Below, piece after piece: positions 62,180 through 64,000 of a stretch of 64,000 bases of DNA. Numbering within the stretch: the first letter of the stretch is position 1; every line of letters starts with the position of its first letter. A model generated the notes under the pieces. That model was not told the DNA's origin. It made no database searches and was given only the letters and a program-made list of their open reading frames with translations. This DNA comes from Candidatus Eremiobacter antarcticus (lineage in GTDB: Bacteria; Vulcanimicrobiota; Vulcanimicrobiia; Eremiobacterales; Eremiobacteraceae), in contig QHBK01000007.1 in NCBI GenBank assembly GCA_003244105.1, positions 55,723 through 119,722 of the forward strand. The letters are read 5' to 3'. Made by a program: the position numbers and the translations under genes.

Positions 62180-63130
62180 ATGATCGGCTCTCGCCTGGAG
62201 CGCCGCATGACGCTCCATCAATTGCGCATCTTCAAAAGCACGGTGGATCAGTCGAGCTTCACGCGCGCGGCCGCGGCTTTATCGCTGAGCCAGCCTGCGG
62301 TGACGCACCAACTGCAGGCACTGTCGCGGTCTCTCGGCCACGCGCTCTTCCAGACTCAGCCGGGCCGAGCGAAACTTGCGTTAACGCCGGTGGGCCAGGC
62401 GCTGTACGAACGCGCCAGCCGAATGCTCGCGCTGGTTCAGGAAACCGACGACGTCATCGGCGAGATCGTCGGATTGCAGACCGGTTCCGTTCGGGTGGCA
62501 GGCGACACGACAGTGGGGATCTACGTCGTGCCTGATGCGCTGTCGGCGTTTCACCGGGCGCATCCTCACATCAAGTTGCGCTTGGATGTCGTCAACCGCA
62601 ACCGCGTGCGCGAACTGCTGCAGACGGGCGAGGCGGACCTTGGCATCTTGGGCCGGCTTTGGAAGGATGACGTGTTTTGCGCCGAGCCGTTGATACAGAA
62701 CGACTTGATGTGGTTCTCGGCGCCGGATCATCCGCTCGTCAAGCGAGAGCCTCTACGTCTGAAGGATCTGGTCAATGGTCCGCTGCTCATGCGCGAGCCG
62801 GGTTCGGGAACGCGCGAAGCGGCCGAGACGATTTTTCGAAAGCACGGGATCGAACCGGTGCCGGACATGGAGATGGCCAGCAACGGCGCGCTGAAGCGGG
62901 CCGCCGCCGGCGGACTGGGCGTCGCGATGTTCTCCACCTGCGCAGTCAGACTGGAACTGGGGGCCGGTTTACTGCGACCGTTGCGCGTGCGGGGCTTCCC
63001 GCTGCGGCGCATGTGGCACACCGTCTGGATGCGCGACCGGTTGTTGAGCCCTGCCGCGAGCGCCTTCCGCGACCTCTTGCGCTCGCCAAGCTGGCGAGAT
63101 CAGCTGCCCAACCCGCTGGGCAGCGACTGA
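62180..63130 (+). CDS. cbbR: LysR-family regulator CbbR
   Basis: A 316-residue LysR protein with N-terminal wHTH (LHQLRIFKSTVDQSSFTRAA, LSQPAVTHQLQALS) and substrate-binding domain (GDTTVGIYVVPDALSAFH, REPGSGTREAAETIFRKHG). Divergent from the cbb operon, as CbbR genes usually are. The ATG at 62180 has GGAGG 5 nt upstream; an ATG at 62204 is also possible. It should sense metabolites such as NADPH or RuBP and activate tal-prk-cbbLSX. Confidence 0.9.
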   Translation: MIGSRLERRMTLHQLRIFKSTVDQSSFTRAAAALSLSQPAVTHQLQALSRSLGHALFQTQPGRAKLALTPVGQALYERASRMLALVQETDDVIGEIVGLQTGSVRVAGDTTVGIYVVPDALSAFHRAHPHIKLRLDVVNRNRVRELLQTGEADLGILGRLWKDDVFCAEPLIQNDLMWFSAPDHPLVKREPLRLKDLVNGPLLMREPGSGTREAAETIFRKHGIEPVPDMEMASNGALKRAAAGGLGVAMFSTCAVRLELGAGLLRPLRVRGFPLRRMWHTVWMRDRLLSPAASAFRDLLRSPSWRDQLPNPLGSD

Positions 63131-63135
63131 GGAGG

Positions 63136-63456
63136 TTAGAGCTTCTCTTCAGCCTCTTCACCCTTCTTGCCGAGCGCCACGATGTCGTCGGTCTTGAAGA
63201 GCACCGCTTGCAGCACGGCTTTCCATTTGGGTTTCGCACGCGCTAAAAATTCCAAAGCCATCGCGAAATGCTTGAACTCTTCTTCTTGCGCGTCGGCCAT
63301 GATGGCCTTGGCGCCCTTGTCCGGCTCCACGGACATGCGCTGCTCGTACCAGCTGATGGCTTGCGCCTCTTCGGCGAGTGACGCTGACATGCGCGCAAAG
63401 GTACGCGTTTGCGAGCTCAGCTCCGAGGCGGGCTCATGATACTGCTCAAATCCCAC
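63136..63456 (-). CDS. Encapsulated-ferritin-like protein (EncFtn)
   Basis: A 106-residue two-helix ferritin-like protein. Ferroxidase ligands align with the EncFtn pattern: Glu30 and Trp36 in LAEEAQAISWYEQR, and Glu60 and His63 in QEEEFKHFAM. EncFtn forms decamers and oxidises Fe(II) inside encapsulin shells. The C-terminus (GKKGEEAEEKL) has no obvious encapsulin targeting peptide, and no encapsulin gene is in the window. GTG start with AAGGAG. It converges with cbbR, 5 bp apart. Confidence 0.82.
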   Translation of the reverse strand: MGFEQYHEPASELSSQTRTFARMSASLAEEAQAISWYEQRMSVEPDKGAKAIMADAQEEEFKHFAMALEFLARAKPKWKAVLQAVLFKTDDIVALGKKGEEAEEKL

Positions 63457-63737
63457 AACGTCTCCTTGTTTGAAGGCCGGGTGAAGTCGCGCGCTTAGTT
63501 CGTCGCGTCACAGGAGGGAATCTTTTGGGCGGCAACGATCGAGCGTCGCAGCAAGTGGTCTGGCCGCCGCTGTGCGCGTCCGGTCGCTCGCTTTGCTCTG
63601 CGTTCTGGACCCGGCCGTTGTTGCGGCCTGGGACTTCAGTCGTAGCCCGGGTGCCAAGACTGTGCGCCGGAGGATGAAGGCCGGCGTTACCTACCCAAAG
63701 CAACCTGGTGCGGACTCGAACCAATGAAGGAGCGCCC
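63457..63737. other. Intergenic region without recognisable gene
   Basis: The 281-bp gap between the divergent EncFtn and M3 peptidase genes must carry both promoters. Frames here are short or low-complexity. No repeat, tRNA or consensus promoter could be supported. Confidence 0.5.
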
Positions 63738-64000
63738 GTGAACCGATCTTTTGTCGTCCTGCTCTTAGCAACCGCCATTTGCCTGTCGTGCCAAGCGATC
63801 TCCCGCGCAGCCAGCGGGGCTGCCGTCTCCTCAGGAACAGATAAGCCGACCATGGTCGACTGGAACCTGAGCGTCGTCGACATCAATCGCAACTGCGCAA
63901 GTGAGATAGCGGCAGCCACCACACGATTGGAGTCCGTGCTCAAATCGCCCGTGAAGCGCAGGACGTTTCGAAACACCTTAATGCCGCTCGAGGATATGGC
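63738..64000 (+). CDS. Secreted M3-family (thimet oligopeptidase-like) metallopeptidase, N-terminal part
   Basis: A GTG with GAAGGAG upstream starts a frame that stays open to the window edge (87 codons). It begins with a signal peptide (MNRSFVVLLLATAICLSC, possible lipobox Cys at 18 or 19) and then TMVDWNLSVVDINRNCASEI. The segment RRTFRNTLMPLEDMA matches the conserved early part of M3 peptidases, where the phrase (F.NTL.PLE) recurs. The zinc site (HExxH) would be outside the window, so the family call rests on this N-terminal pattern alone. Confidence 0.55.
   Translation, partial: MNRSFVVLLLATAICLSCQAISRAASGAAVSSGTDKPTMVDWNLSVVDINRNCASEIAAATTRLESVLKSPVKRRTFRNTLMPLEDM

Noticed and set aside
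63690-63740. tRNA-like GGTTCGAGTCC on the minus strand
   Set aside because: The flanking bases do not form the five-base-pair T stem, and no anticodon or D arm can be placed. It looks like a chance match.

Overview
The window looks like one contig of a high-GC, diderm, aerobic bacterium. The combination of two TonB-dependent receptors, several predicted outer-membrane or secreted proteins, PucR-regulated amine catabolism and a red-type form I RuBisCO operon with CbbX best fits the soil/desert lineage Candidatus Eremiobacterota (WPS-2, Vulcanimicrobiota). That placement is inferred from gene content only; there is no rRNA or tRNA gene here to anchor it. The first ~1.5 kb has a more extreme, actinobacteria-like composition and may be a foreign or mis-joined end.

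Layout. 1-2.3 kb: a lipoprotein running off the left edge, a hypothetical gene and an S53 peptidase. 2.4-8.3 kb: a PYROXD2-like flavoprotein converging on a cupin/small ORF/korA/korB/secreted-protein operon (2-oxoacid:ferredoxin oxidoreductase). 8.4-20.5 kb: a membrane protein/XRE pair with a clear promoter-operator, secreted proteins, a repeat protein, an RsbW-like/SpoIIE-type signalling pair, a YciF/DUF892 protein, an S9 peptidase, a GH130-like propeller, PilZ and an esterase. 20.5-32.3 kb: a putrescine/GABA region (PatA, GabT, ALDH), divergent PucR regulator, large TonB receptor and flavin amine oxidase. 32.3-41.5 kb: a lipid kinase, a DUF4331/beta-barrel module preceded by paired repeats, methylmalonate-semialdehyde dehydrogenase and an APC permease.

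41.7-45.5 kb: an AT-richer 1.2-kb toxin-antitoxin islet bounded by ~50-bp direct repeats that copy the 3' end of larE and its terminator, followed by larE, larB and a Tag-like DNA glycosylase. 45.5-56.9 kb: amidase, monohaem cytochrome c, two tandem VOC genes, a second S9 peptidase, a fatty-acid desaturase with a potentially structured leader, a TonB receptor and an FNT-family channel.

57.0-63.1 kb: the carbon-fixation operon, in transcription order a transaldolase-phosphoribulokinase fusion, rbcL, rbcS and cbbX. It has a recognisable sigma70-type promoter and LysR half-sites shared with a divergent cbbR. The Tal-PRK fusion is the most striking feature of the window: it joins the enzyme that makes the RuBisCO substrate to one that can regenerate sedoheptulose-7-phosphate without the bisphosphatase. 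The window closes with an encapsulated-ferritin-like protein lacking a neighbouring encapsulin and the start of a secreted M3 peptidase.
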